From Xanthostigma xanthostigma (Eukaryota; Arthropoda; Insecta; Raphidioptera; Raphidiidae): a stretch of DNA of 64,000 nt. The position numbers and the translations under genes were made by a program. The notes below the pieces were generated by a model. That model was not told where the DNA came from, searched no databases, and saw only the letters and a list, made by a program, of their open reading frames with translations. Positions 54,150 through 64,000 of this stretch are shown here, in pieces (the stretch's first letter is position 1; each line of letters begins with the position of its first letter). The stretch spans positions 28,597,501 to 28,661,500 of the forward strand of contig OY754464.1 in assembly GCA_963575645.1 (NCBI GenBank), given 5' to 3'.

Positions 54150-54798
54150 TACCATTCCAGCCTACAAGTGGGGAATGATACTAATTTAGATCAAAAATCA
54201 TTTTTCAAAATTTCACAATATCTTTACTTTTTGAGGTCCCCCGAATCCAAAAAACATATTTTTGGAAAAACTCTGTGTGTCTGTTAGTCTGTGAGCACGA
54301 TACAGGTCAAACGGATGACCGGATTGAAACCAAATTTTGGGAGAATATTTGATACGTAAATATGAAGAGCTCTATTGTTTTTTGAGGAAAATCGGCGAAT
54401 GCGCAAAAGAGATATATGCTATAACGTTGTTTTTTTTTTGTATAATGATGGTATACTTTTCATAATGGTTTAATATTATATTTATTTTTTCAAGGAAGTT
54501 TTGTCAGAATTTTTTTCTAAACTTTAAAGTTTCGGAAATATTTTGAAAATAAAAAAATCAGTTTGTAAATCTGTCAGAAATAAACTAGTTAAGCATGCTT
54601 TGATTAATTTTTACATGACGTGGAACATATTATGTAGGTAACCATGGCAACGAATAGCAAATATCATATTGAATACTAGCTGTTCCCCGCGTCACCTCAA
54701 GTGATATCAGAAATTTTATTCTCTTTATTTATACTATATCAAATGTTAATATTTTTGAAGTTGGAATGGTCCCGTCGCCCAATTGGCTGGAATTTTTT
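54150..54798 (-). repeat. Family X repeat, copy 5
   Basis: Same orientation and content as copy 2 (ACCATTCCAGCC... to GGCTGGAATTTTT), including the minus-strand Helitron-like end ACTAGCTGTTCCCCGCG at 54673. Confidence 0.85.
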
Positions 54799-55792
54799 TT
54801 TTCGGTGAGGAAAAAGGAGGGTTTGCTTATATCCTTCTGCATTACGGACAACTCATTGGTTATAATTAATTTATATCTAACAGTACATATCACATCAAAA
54901 AATGTTCATTTAATTTTTTTAGCCCACACAATATATTTTACTGTCCATAGGCATACAGTCTAAGAAACCCTGTATCTATCGAACACCTCTGAGCTGTAGC
55001 ATATTAAACAAAAATACTCTTATATATTAAAAAAATATTTTTAACAACAGAGCAGTACCTACGTACAATGTTAAAGAAAGCTGCATTATTCAGTAAATTT
55101 TTTGCATTAAATTAACCTACTTAAACAGGTACATAGTAAATTTTAGACGAAGTAAATAAAGTGCTGTGATGTAGGGAAAGCTTGCAAAATTCATTGCGAA
55201 ACATTTCGTTTAACATTATAGTTTTAAGTCTCTCCTTTATGCGTCATTAGTATTTCTTCTTAAGAAATGTCTGTCTGTCTTCTCTGTATGTATATTCTGA
55301 GGGAATACAAAATGCGTGTCTCGCATGAAACTTTTCACAGTAGCGTTACAGATTTTTGGGAGAAGTTATATATTTTAATAAATGAAAGTAACATAATCCT
55401 ACTACACACTACAGAATGAATCTTAGGCTACTAAATCGATTTGCTCGTTCACTCGATTTAGAATTGATTAATACGTTATGCTCACTCGTTTGCTCGAATT
55501 TATAATTAACTGCCTGCGACGTATTATATATATTATTATTGGATATAGCGTTATATTTCTTATCGCTTTTGACATAAACTTGATTTCTATTCAAACCGGA
55601 TTCGATCCGAATTGCACTCGGGCGAAACCAGGCCAGGCAGCTAGCCCTCATTAAGAAATGAGCTCTCGAATGGTATAAACAGCATTCAAATCCGTTCAGT
55701 AGTTCTCAAAGTTCTCGAAATTAGATGGTATAGACACGCAGACCAACAGACGCCTTTCAAGACTTTCTTTTAAACTACATATTGTAACAAGA
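54799..55792 (+). other. Non-coding sequence with a Helitron-like 3' end
   Basis: CGGGCGAAACCAGGCCAGGCAGCTAG at 55619-55644 is a diverged Helitron 3' terminus. The stretch after it (CAAATCCGTTCAGTAGTT...) continues past the solo LTR to the end at 56294. No gene recognised. Confidence 0.5.
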
Positions 55793-56245
55793 CTGTTCTT
55801 CGATTTGGTGGTAAATATTTATTTACAACAATAAAATGTTAACAAAACAAACAAACACACTAAAAGTATTTCTCTTATATAATGAAAATGAAATATGTAG
55901 AAATAATGTAACAAGCAAAACAACAATTTTTATGAATTTCTAATTAATAAAAATAATACAAAGTCACTAGGTACACATAAATATATACACGAAATATTTA
56001 TCTAAGCGCTCTAGAAATTTATATCCGAACTCAATTATTTATGTCATGCGACCGAATACTGTATGTTAACACTATACTGTCTTAATTTTGTATGTCCGCG
56101 TACACTGTTGCGCGGCTGTATTTATATACGTGGGGTACCCATTAGAGCTTTTTCTCGAATGTTCGAAACCCTTCTCTGCCTGCTTCCACAAAAACTCTTC
56201 TACCTGCTTTTACCAATGCGCGTAGTGTCGATGGCGGGTGTCACA
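55793..56245. mobile_element. Solo LTR with 4-bp ATAT duplication
   Basis: 453 bp, starts TGTAACAAGACTG and ends GGTGTCACA; ATAT lies on both sides (55789-55792 and 56246-56249). It contains AATAAA (about 55831) and TTTATATACG. No internal region or second LTR, so it probably results from LTR-LTR recombination. Not related by eye to the LTRs of elements A or B. Confidence 0.75.
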
Positions 56246-56270
56246 ATATGTATAGATTGATGTTCACAGG

Positions 56271-56294
56271 AGCGAAGCCGCGGGTTCAGGCTAG
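56271..56294 (+). repeat. Helitron-like 3' end
   Basis: AGCGAAGCCGCGGGTTCAGGCTAG followed by T, the same terminus type as at 52379. Its body is interrupted 26 bp upstream by the solo LTR. Confidence 0.6.
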
Positions 56295-56688
56295 TAGACT
56301 AATTAAAGCTGGTGTAAAAAGTGCTCAACAATAACCGCCAATGGCAAATGCTTGTAAAGCGTATTGTAAAATATGTTGAATGTAGAGAGACAAAAGGCTG
56401 ACACGACAGCCCAGCAACGAGAGTGTATCTCTTCTACATAATATAAAGCGCGTATAGCCGGGGTTCGAGAGCTCGTATCTGTCAAATAAATCAAAGTCTC
56501 TAAGCTTCATCCATTACGAATGACAAACGCGTCGTACATCAGTTAGATTAAGATAGCATTTGTGTTATTTTGGCCAAACAAAAAGATTACCCAGCACAGA
56601 TATGAATTGAAGAAGTGAATGTTTTAGAAATGTAAAACCTATTCTGAATGTCTCCATTTTGTAATCCTTGCGTTGCATTCCGCTTATA

Positions 56689-56790
56689 TCGGGTGTTTTT
56701 TTTAGAGTGATAGATCGGGTTAATATGTCAAATGTCAATATTTTTGAAGTTGGAATGGTTTTGTCGCCCAATTGACTGTATTTTTTTGCA
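56689..56790 (+). repeat. Lone mariner-type end next to a family X end
   Basis: TCGGGTGTTTTTTTTAGAG at 56689 matches the right end of the 29549-30473 transposon, but no partner end exists. 56725-56790 (CAAATGTCAATATTTTTGAA... to GCCCAATTGACTG) is one terminus of family X. Confidence 0.75.
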
Positions 56791-57002
56791 CATAGCCTGC
56801 AGCGCTTCCAGGATAAAACGGTTCAGCAGTTTTCAAGTTTTTCACGAACATACAGACTCGACTACTATAGCTTGAACCCGCAGTTTTGCTCGAGTAATAT
56901 ATACCGGGTGCATCAAAGGATTGAAAACATGTAAAATTAATGAGTGTGAGAAGAAAATCTATCTAAATTAAGTTTATGAACAGTTTCAAATGTGTGTGCA
57001 TG

Positions 57003-57975
57003 CGCCTCAACAGACGGTGACAGAATTGATCAAGGAACACTGGATGGCAGAGAAATGCTCTCTTTCGAGTAGTCTGAGTCCCCCTCTACAAATCCGCTTA
57101 GTGGACTAGGGGCTTAGCGCGTTGCGATACGACGCTGGGGCACTTATAAAAAAAACGATAAAATTCAAAACTCCTCTAGTAACTGGCAGAAAATGACTGA
57201 AAGACATCTGGAGGGACCTCTTAATTTCAGAAAAATATTTTCTACCAAATTACTCCCTGCAGAAACTTTTAAAATCCTTTCAAAAAATCGAAAAAAAACG
57301 TCAAAAAATTTTTTAAAAAAATTGAATTTGAAATCGAAACTTGACGGAATGGTTGATTGGGTGACCCGAAATACGAGAAAAAATTTTCGTGGCTCCAAGT
57401 GACCTCACTTCCTTTCGATGATTAAAATTTGCACAGGCAAAAATTCGCAGTCCTCGATCGGTGGCAGAAATTCTTACCAGACTTTCTATTAGTAGGTACA
57501 CAAAAAAAAAAAAAAATATTAATATTATCTGCCAATTTTGTCAGTGCTAGATCACAATCTGCCAATTAATGTATTTGTCATTAATGCTTTACCTGAATAC
57601 CATGTTAAACTTGCCGCAAGCATAACGCGTTTTTGAGCGAGAACCGTTTGAGCTCGGTTTCACTCACTGAGCTTTTTTTTAATTTTTTTGTATTTATTTA
57701 TTATACTGACAGTCGCTGCAGGGAATAAATTGGCAGAAAATATTTTTTCTGCAATTAGGGGAACCCCCCAGCTGCCTTTCAGCCATTTTCTGCCATTTAG
57801 TAGAGGAATTTTCAATTTGCCGTTTTTTTTTAAATTGCCCCAGCTTCGTATCGCAACGCGCTGGACTCCACTATGCGGGTTTGTAGAGGGGAACTCAGAC
57901 TACACGAAAGAGAGCATTTCTGCCACCAAGTGCTCCTTGACCATTTCTGTCACCGTCTCTTTCTACAACTGCCGC
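57003..57975. repeat. Foldback element 7 (about 250-bp arms)
   Basis: Left arm 57003-57262 and right arm 57717-57975 are inverted copies (GTGACAGAA-TG-TCAAGGA, TGGCAG, AAATGCTCTCTTTCG, GCGCGTTGCGATACGA, CTGCAG). The centre, about 450 bp, is AT-rich and non-coding; paired open frames on opposite strands in the centre are by-products of its composition. Confidence 0.85.
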
Positions 57976-60900
57976 CATATTTTCTGAGTACTTTTTATTT
58001 TGATTGATTTTGAAAAAAGGAAATAATGTCTAAATAAGAAATTTTCATTAAAGAAGGGATATATCTACCTAACAAACTAAAATAATATCTCACTACTTTT
58101 GTAGGTAAATTTTTTGACAATCGACGATTTATAAACAGATGAACTAACCTTTCCACCACTTTAGCTTATTTCCATCAGTTTTTCCGGTCATGGCACTTCA
58201 ATCATTGTCTCAATTGAATACAAGTGTGTTCTACTGTTTTGTGCACTAATTTAGCACCGTCGATAATATTTTCGCCTAATTTAACATTGAAAAACATTAC
58301 ACTGGGTCAGTCATTGCGTCAAAAAGTGTCCGAGACTTTTGAATACCGTGATCATAACTATAGCGACAACGATTGCGCGTGAAAACGATGAAGAGCCCTA
58401 TTTGTCCAGTGCATTTAGGAATTGACCCAAACATTTCAGATACATTTTCTGTTTTGTTGCTCATTCAAAAGGGTCTTCGATGGAGACCTTAACCCTGAAT
58501 TTGCGCATTGTCTAAATTGCCCCGTCCGCCGTCATCTTGGATTTTTTTTCAACTGCTCATATCTTGAGTTGTTCTGGGGTCGATAAACTCATCAGGATTT
58601 ACTCTTTACTTGAATGTTCATCGAGTAAATCTCTCCAATGTACTGGAAAAAAGTTATTGGCGTCCAAATTTAAAGTTCTATTCCAAAAGTTCTTGCGCCC
58701 GGTTTATCCGCGCGCAGACCTTTTCCAGTGCATTTGAGACCCCCGCCGACAGTTTACTATTTAAACTAGACTCAATTTCCAGCATTAAAAAAAATCATCC
58801 CTATCGGTTCATTCCTAGCCCGCCAATCCACGCTCGAATGTCGTGCTATTTTGATGCATCTAATACTCGCGCGTCGCGCTGCATTTCTCGCTTTTGTAAC
58901 AATTACTAATATAACGCAAATTAATTAAGATCAGTAACATATTCGTTAAATCTATTTTACATTAATTTTTATAAAGTTATGCCCTTTGAGTATGGAAGCC
59001 CCATAGGCCATAATGCCCATAATACCTGTGTATCGAATTTTTCATAAAAATCAGTTCAGTCGTTTGTTGATTTTGTATGAAGAATACTTTAATCGGTATT
59101 AAGTCCTGCTTTAATGAGAGCGAAGCTGGATTTAAATGAGATTATCCTATAAGTTTAGGAACCTAGTACAAGTTTACCAAATTTCACTCAAATCGGATTG
59201 GGGGAACTGGCGTACAGATGCATAACCTCTCTGTACAGTTTTATTATTAGTACCTATTGATTTTATATTTTAAGACTATAAAATAAAGCTCCGAAACGAT
59301 CAGTTTGTCTGTAATATACTATATAGCTAAATTAAAAATTTATTATACTTCATAGAGTAACACGAGCGGTATAGTTTTTATGCACGGGTATGTTTTCCAT
59401 TCTTTAATTGTATGTCGCCCCATTAAGCGAACCGTACTATAATTCTGACTAACTCCTTAAATTTTGGTACCTTACTATAAGCACTTACTTACCTATCCAT
59501 CGCTTCTTACATAGCCAGACATAGCAGCTATAGCGGTACAAAATACAAGAGTGCGAAACCTTTCTTGCTAATTAATGTCTTTGGTTTTTGAGAAAGTAAA
59601 GGAAAGGTTGAAAGATAAAGGAGAAGTAAAGCTTGCAAAAGCTTTCTTTTGATTTCTCTTCAATGCTTTCCTAACCTCTCCTTGTCAATACTTCACAACG
59701 ATCTATTGCTGCTACATATTTCTACATAGAATGGATTATGGAATCACTGAGAAAGTTCTACACTTTGAGAGAGTAAAGTAATATTGATGAAGGGGAAGCA
59801 CCAGCGAGCTGCAATATTTTCATCTAATCTCTACATGATTATGGATCTAATTATAGTTATATTTTGTCAATGTTCTTTTATAGTTCATAATAATTATCAC
59901 AGATGACAGTATATTGTTATAGAATACTCCTGGCGCTTTACTTTACGACTTCACTCTATAGCCTGAGATATTTGTTGTTCTTGGGGGAAGGGGCACCCAA
60001 AAAGAGGTTTACACATACAAATAAAAAATGTAATTATGTAGGTTTAAAACTATATTTACTATTAAAAAAATAAAGTCCTCTTGTCTGTCTGTCAGACACG
60101 CATCATAACCATCGTTAATTTGTTACTTTCCGTTTTATTTTTCTCCATTTATCTTCAACTTAAATTTAATAGCATGTGCGAATGGAAAAATTATAAGAAA
60201 TTAAAATAGGGTAGACAACTTTGTGGGCATTGAAGTTGGCAGGCAATCGACCATGACTTTGTATAAGGAATAATAATATTAATCTGAAATTATTTTTGTT
60301 ATAGAAATTTAAATTATAAATAGACTAATATGAAACACCGCTCTTGAGAATTTTGCGGAAACTTTTTATATAATATAAAAATCTCAAAAACGTGTTTTTT
60401 TATTGGAAAATCTAAACGTAGAATTATGCCGCTACCTAAAAGACGTAGATATTCAGCTGACTACATTTACTGTATCACGTCCACTTATCTGTCAAATTAA
60501 AAGCAAACTACGTGGAAGATAATTTATATACATCTTTTTCTATAGAATATAGATAATAAGTGTTTCAATAAAGAGAAAGCGAAAAATTTTGTTTATAATA
60601 TTTTTTAAATATGAAGAATAATATGACCTGTTGAAAATTTTGATACGTATGACAACCCTGTGGGCAATGTTTTTCATTGTTCAATCTAGATTCTAGATGG
60701 TGACGTTGTATCGTTGGATTGACCGCATGTGTTTGTTCGCAGACAGCATTGAGCACACCTAGTCACCCCCTACCCTCCCAGCGCTCGGGAGCATGTCGTT
60801 TCTCCTCTTGTAGATTGTTTATCGTTGGCCTTTGATCGCGTCTCGATGCAGTCGGGCGAATGAGCCTAAACTTCGATCGATTAGATCCGAATTGAAATGG

Positions 60901-61327
60901 CACTTTTATATGTTTATATATGTTTCTTGCGAAGATCAAAAGAAATCATTTTCCAAAGTGTTTCCTTCCATTTTTTTTTTTGACGATGCAATAATGTTTC
61001 CAGTTCTGATGAGAGGAAATTTTCAATTGCTTTTCGATTGCGGTTGAATTTAACGTTTTGTAAGGCTAGTTAAATTTACTGAAAATACAGAATTAGTAGT
61101 ACAATTTTTTTTCTATTTACTAAAAAAGCAATCAACCCAAACATTAAGGACATAGTGAATAATTTTCATTTTTCAGAACATCTATTTTTTCATTATTTTA
61201 AATTTAACGTCTATTTTAATATTTAGGAAAACCACCAATAGCTAGTTTTTTTAGCCTTGTCCAATTCATATTTTTGATAATAAATGGAAAATCCAATTGA
61301 CACTTACCAGCTCTCTAGAGTCTAGAG
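57976..61327. other. Long non-coding stretch, no gene recognised
   Basis: 60095-60300 is the second copy of the dispersed repeat at 21590-21785. An imperfect inversion of GAAAGGTTGAAAGATAAAGG type lies near 59590-59690. Open frames at 58537-58909 and 60832-61047 lack domains. Nothing else supported. Confidence 0.45.
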
Positions 61328-61505
61328 CAGGGGTGCCCAACCAGTCGATCGCGATCTACCGGTCGATCGTGGCGTAATTTTAAGTAGATCTTTATACTTT
61401 ATCTATTCTAACATCCAAAAATTAAATTTTCAAACTAAATCGAAGTATAGTGAAATTTTTATTCAAATTTGATTCCAAAGTCAAGAGTCATTTACTACGG
61501 TTACA

Positions 61506-61891
61506 ATGATACCCCGTGAAAATTTAGTGCATTGGCGCTTACGCAGTGTACCGTGTACACTGTACAGCTATACAGCAAATCAGGATGAATTAGAATTGGT
61601 AATAATCAAACTTCGAAATGATTTATATTTAAAGTCCAAAGATTGTATTTGGAAATACACTAAAGATAAATACCCAATCTTAACAATTGCGGCACAAAAT
61701 TATTGATGTCTTGTTTTGGCTCTACGTATTTGGCGGAATCAGAATTTTCTGATATGAATATTATAAAATCAGATATACGAAATTCTTTAAGTGGTGAACA
61801 TCTTGACCAATGTTTACGATTAGCTCTTTCATTGCATACTCCCGCCTTTGTAAATATTGCCAAATCTGGACAGTGTCAGCGATCTCATTAA
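61506..61891 (+). pseudogene. hAT transposase C-terminal region, frameshifted
   Basis: The first frame (to 61706) ends ...KDKYPILTIAAQNY, the second (from 61703) reads SCFGSTYLAESEFSDMNIIK, then SLSGEHLDQCLRLALS and a final QCQRSH before TAA at 61889-61891. Together this is the hAT dimerisation region (YP-L---A---LS-FGSTYL-ES-FS-MNIIKS) of the ZBED5/SCAND3/GTF2IRD2-like group. An indel around 61700 separates the frames. The catalytic N-terminal two thirds are missing. A poly(A) signal-like AATAAA follows near 61989. Confidence 0.85.
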
Positions 61892-62113
61892 AATTACTTC
61901 ACTATATTCCTAATTTAGTTTCTTTATTTTTTTATATGACAATGACTATACTCGATATTGTATAATTTTTGTTCCCACTTAAATGTTTAATAAACTTTCT
62001 ATATTTGCAACGTTAAAAAAGCGATTTTTATTTTTTCCCGCATATTGATAGATCGCGAGGACACTATTTAAAAAAATTTGAGAAGAAGTTTGACCCTACA
62101 GGCCATCCCTGTA

Positions 62114-63151
62114 ACTTCCCGCTATTTTCGTGTTCAAAACGCTCAAAAATATATAAAATATAGCAAGAAGTTTATTTTTTAGCTCTTCGAGCTCATAAAA
62201 AAAACACTTTGTTACGAAATTTTCGTTCACGATATCTCATGAACCGATTATGATGCGATTTGCGGCAGTCGACGCAATTTTTTAACCTAAAAAAGTAATT
62301 TATTACAGAAAAATCATTTCATAGGAATTTTACGAGTAATTTAAAAAAAAAAACACTTTGTTACGAAATTTTCGTTCACGATATCTCATGAACAAATGAG
62401 CCGATTTTGATGCGGTTTGCGGCGATCGACGCAGTTTTTTTAACCTAAGAAAGTAAATTATTACAAAAAAATCGATTTGATAAAAATTTAGGAGTAATTT
62501 TAAAAAATTACTTTTTTCCTAATTTTTCGTTCACGTTATCTCTTGAACAAATAAACCAATTTTGATCAGGTTTGCAGCGATCGACGCAGTTTTTTTAGCC
62601 TAAGAAAGTAATTTATTACAAAAAAAATCGATCTGATAACAATTTTAAGTAATTTTAAAAAAACACTTGTTTACGATTTTTTCGTTCACGGTATCTCGTG
62701 AACAAATGAACCGATTTTGATGCGGTTTGCTGAAATCGACGCAGTTTGTTAAGGATAAGAGCTGATTAGATTTTGGAATTAGTCAGTTTAGTAGTTTAGA
62801 AAATATTTTACAAAAACAAATTTTCAAAAATTTTTGAAACTTGTTTTTTTAAGATTTCTCAAAATTTTTTGGGCCGAATCATTTCAAATTTTCAGGAAGC
62901 CTAAGTTCACCAAGATCACGTCAGATGCCGCAAACCGCGTTTTAGTCGGACACTTCGTTCAAAAGATATAAAAGGTTTACATACAACACACATACACACA
63001 CACATACAGCCCTACGGACATCATCGCCAAAATAGTTTCAATAGCGACCTCAAAACGTCGAGATCTGGCGAAAACTCGATTTTCGAAAATCGGGGTGAAA
63101 CCAATAACTTCCCGATTTTTGAAAAAAAAAAAATTTTTTATAACGGGAAGT
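62114..63151. mobile_element. Nested TA-flanked element with ACTTCCCG ends and internal tandem units
   Basis: TA-ACTTCCCG...CGGGAAGT-TA: 8-bp inverted ends with TA outside. Inside are four 155-bp tandem units, an (AC)n-like stretch near 62990 and CGAAAATCGGGG...CTTCCCGATTTT. Non-coding. Inserted into the hAT relic. Confidence 0.65.
62195..62755. repeat. Tandem repeat, four units of 149-155 bp
   Basis: TTCGTTCACG-TATCTC-TGAAC marks the units at 62222, 62371, 62526 and 62681; each continues ACCGATTTTGATG-GGTTTGC, GATCGACGCAGTTTTTTTAA and AAGTAATTTATTACA. Units are diverged, so the array is old. Confidence 0.88.
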
Positions 63152-63193
63152 TAAAAAAGTAGATCGCACTTACTAATAGGTTGGATACCCCTG

Positions 63194-64000
63194 GTCTAGA
63201 ACGTGGGAAATGGGAGCTTGTAATAATAATAATAATAATATAATTGGGACTTGCATAATATTACAAAAAGTATTATTAAACTATTAGAATACATGAAAAA
63301 GCATAAAAAATTTACACACTACCTAATTATTGATAATTCTTACTTAAGTTCTTAAATAGAAGAACAATTGAAACAACATAATATGAACAACGGCATCGCT
63401 ACCCACTGGGTTATTGTATTCTCAATTCCTGTCAAAGTATCAAGATAATTGATTCTAACCTTAGTACTGGCCTTGCTAAGCTGGGTAGGTTAGTTCCAAA
63501 AACTTTGGTTTGTATATTTTTGTAAAACTGTATTATTAGAATAAATTATTTATAATTGATTTATTAAAAATGACAAATTTCAATTATAGTGAAGTGGATG
63601 GAGAGAAAAAAGTGTTGAATCCGGTGTGTCTTGAATCGAAAAATGTTTCCTACAAAAACTGTAGAGTTAAGCTCCCCCAACATTTTGGTATAATTTGTGA
63701 TCGCACGTCGGAGGGGGCGGCGGGGGATATGCCGCTTTAAAGTTCCGGAAAACCCGTTTTTGTCTCATAACTCCACCATTATTATCGAGGGAAGAAATGT
63801 TCCAATAAAAGTTGTAGAGAAAAAGAATCCGCGTAAGTTCGTTCCAGACCGGGTCTGATCAGACAACCCGCTCGCGAGTTATCGCCATTTTAGTGCGCGA
63901 AGTTTTGAAAAATTGAATGTCATTTTTTTAAAAACCATTGCAGCTAGGAGCTTAATTTTCTTTTTATAGCAAAGGTACTAAAGACCCCTTCTTTGCACCG
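63194..64000. other. Non-coding sequence to the window end
   Basis: (AAT)n at 63221-63241. From about 63600 the composition changes (GGAGGGGGCGGCGGGGG near 63713), suggesting the start of another repeat that runs off the window. No gene recognised. Confidence 0.4.

Larger units (their letters stand above)
61328..63193 (+). mobile_element. hAT transposon relic with transposase C-terminus and nested element
   Basis: CAGGGGTGCCCAACC at the left, complement CAGGGGTATCCAACC at the right. Flanks GTCTAGAG / GTCTAGAA are an 8-bp duplication with 7 of 8 matches. The left half holds the end of a transposase; the right half is occupied by the element 62114-63151. Confidence 0.92.

Noticed and set aside
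57165-57402. Overlapping frames on opposite strands, Lys/Phe-rich
   Set aside because: Composition artefact of A- and T-rich runs in the centre of a foldback element.

Overview
The window looks like a gene-poor, AT-rich, heavily repeat-invaded stretch of an insect chromosome, most probably from a moth or butterfly. The main reasons are several non-autonomous Helitrons of types I know to be very common in Lepidoptera (ends such as GCGAAGCCGCGGG...CTAGT and CGAAGTTCGCCGGG...CTAGT), and a family that opens with a GTGCGAGT...ACTCGCAC hairpin and closes with GGTACGGAACCCTAAAAA. This assignment rests on recognition, not on a search. No complete cellular gene is visible; the best cellular candidate is one 50-nt exon with strong splice sites at 19883-19932.

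Layout. 1-4647: 3' part of a Ty3/gypsy retrotransposon (element A: gag tail, in-frame UGA, full pol, proposed 3' LTR). 5241-11958: a complete and very young Ty3/gypsy element (element B) with LTRs that look identical by eye apart from one homopolymer T, intact gag and pol, PBS and PPT. 12-19 kb: foldback elements and a hAT MITE. 19-21.4 kb: the only gene-like signals (a GC-richer promoter-like stretch, the 50-nt exon, and a TATA/initiator/donor combination near 21.1 kb). 22.8-25.1 kb: three Helitrons, two of them head to head. 26.7-32 kb: hAT MITE, deleted mariner-type transposon, and a long palindrome carrying a Ginger/KRBA2-like integrase relic. 36.8-46.5 kb: deep nests of MITEs, including a hAT copy that contains a TTA-flanked MITE whose empty site is preserved 8 kb away. 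47-58 kb: copies of a roughly 650-bp repeat family, nested foldbacks, a Helitron, hAT elements and a solo LTR. 61.3-63.2 kb: a hAT relic with transposase C-terminus, split by another element with 155-bp tandem units.

How the parts work together. Element B could be autonomous: its gag gives a capsid/nucleocapsid protein, and UGA readthrough would give protease, reverse transcriptase/RNase H and integrase. The DNA transposons are all deletion derivatives that would depend on transposases supplied from elsewhere. Most insertions are dated relative to each other by nesting and by exact or near-exact target-site duplications (8 bp for hAT, TA for mariner type, TTA for the Harbinger-like MITE, ATAT for the solo LTR). 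Coordinates of repeat boundaries were read by eye; ends marked by a TSD are reliable to a base or two, others to about 10-30 bases.
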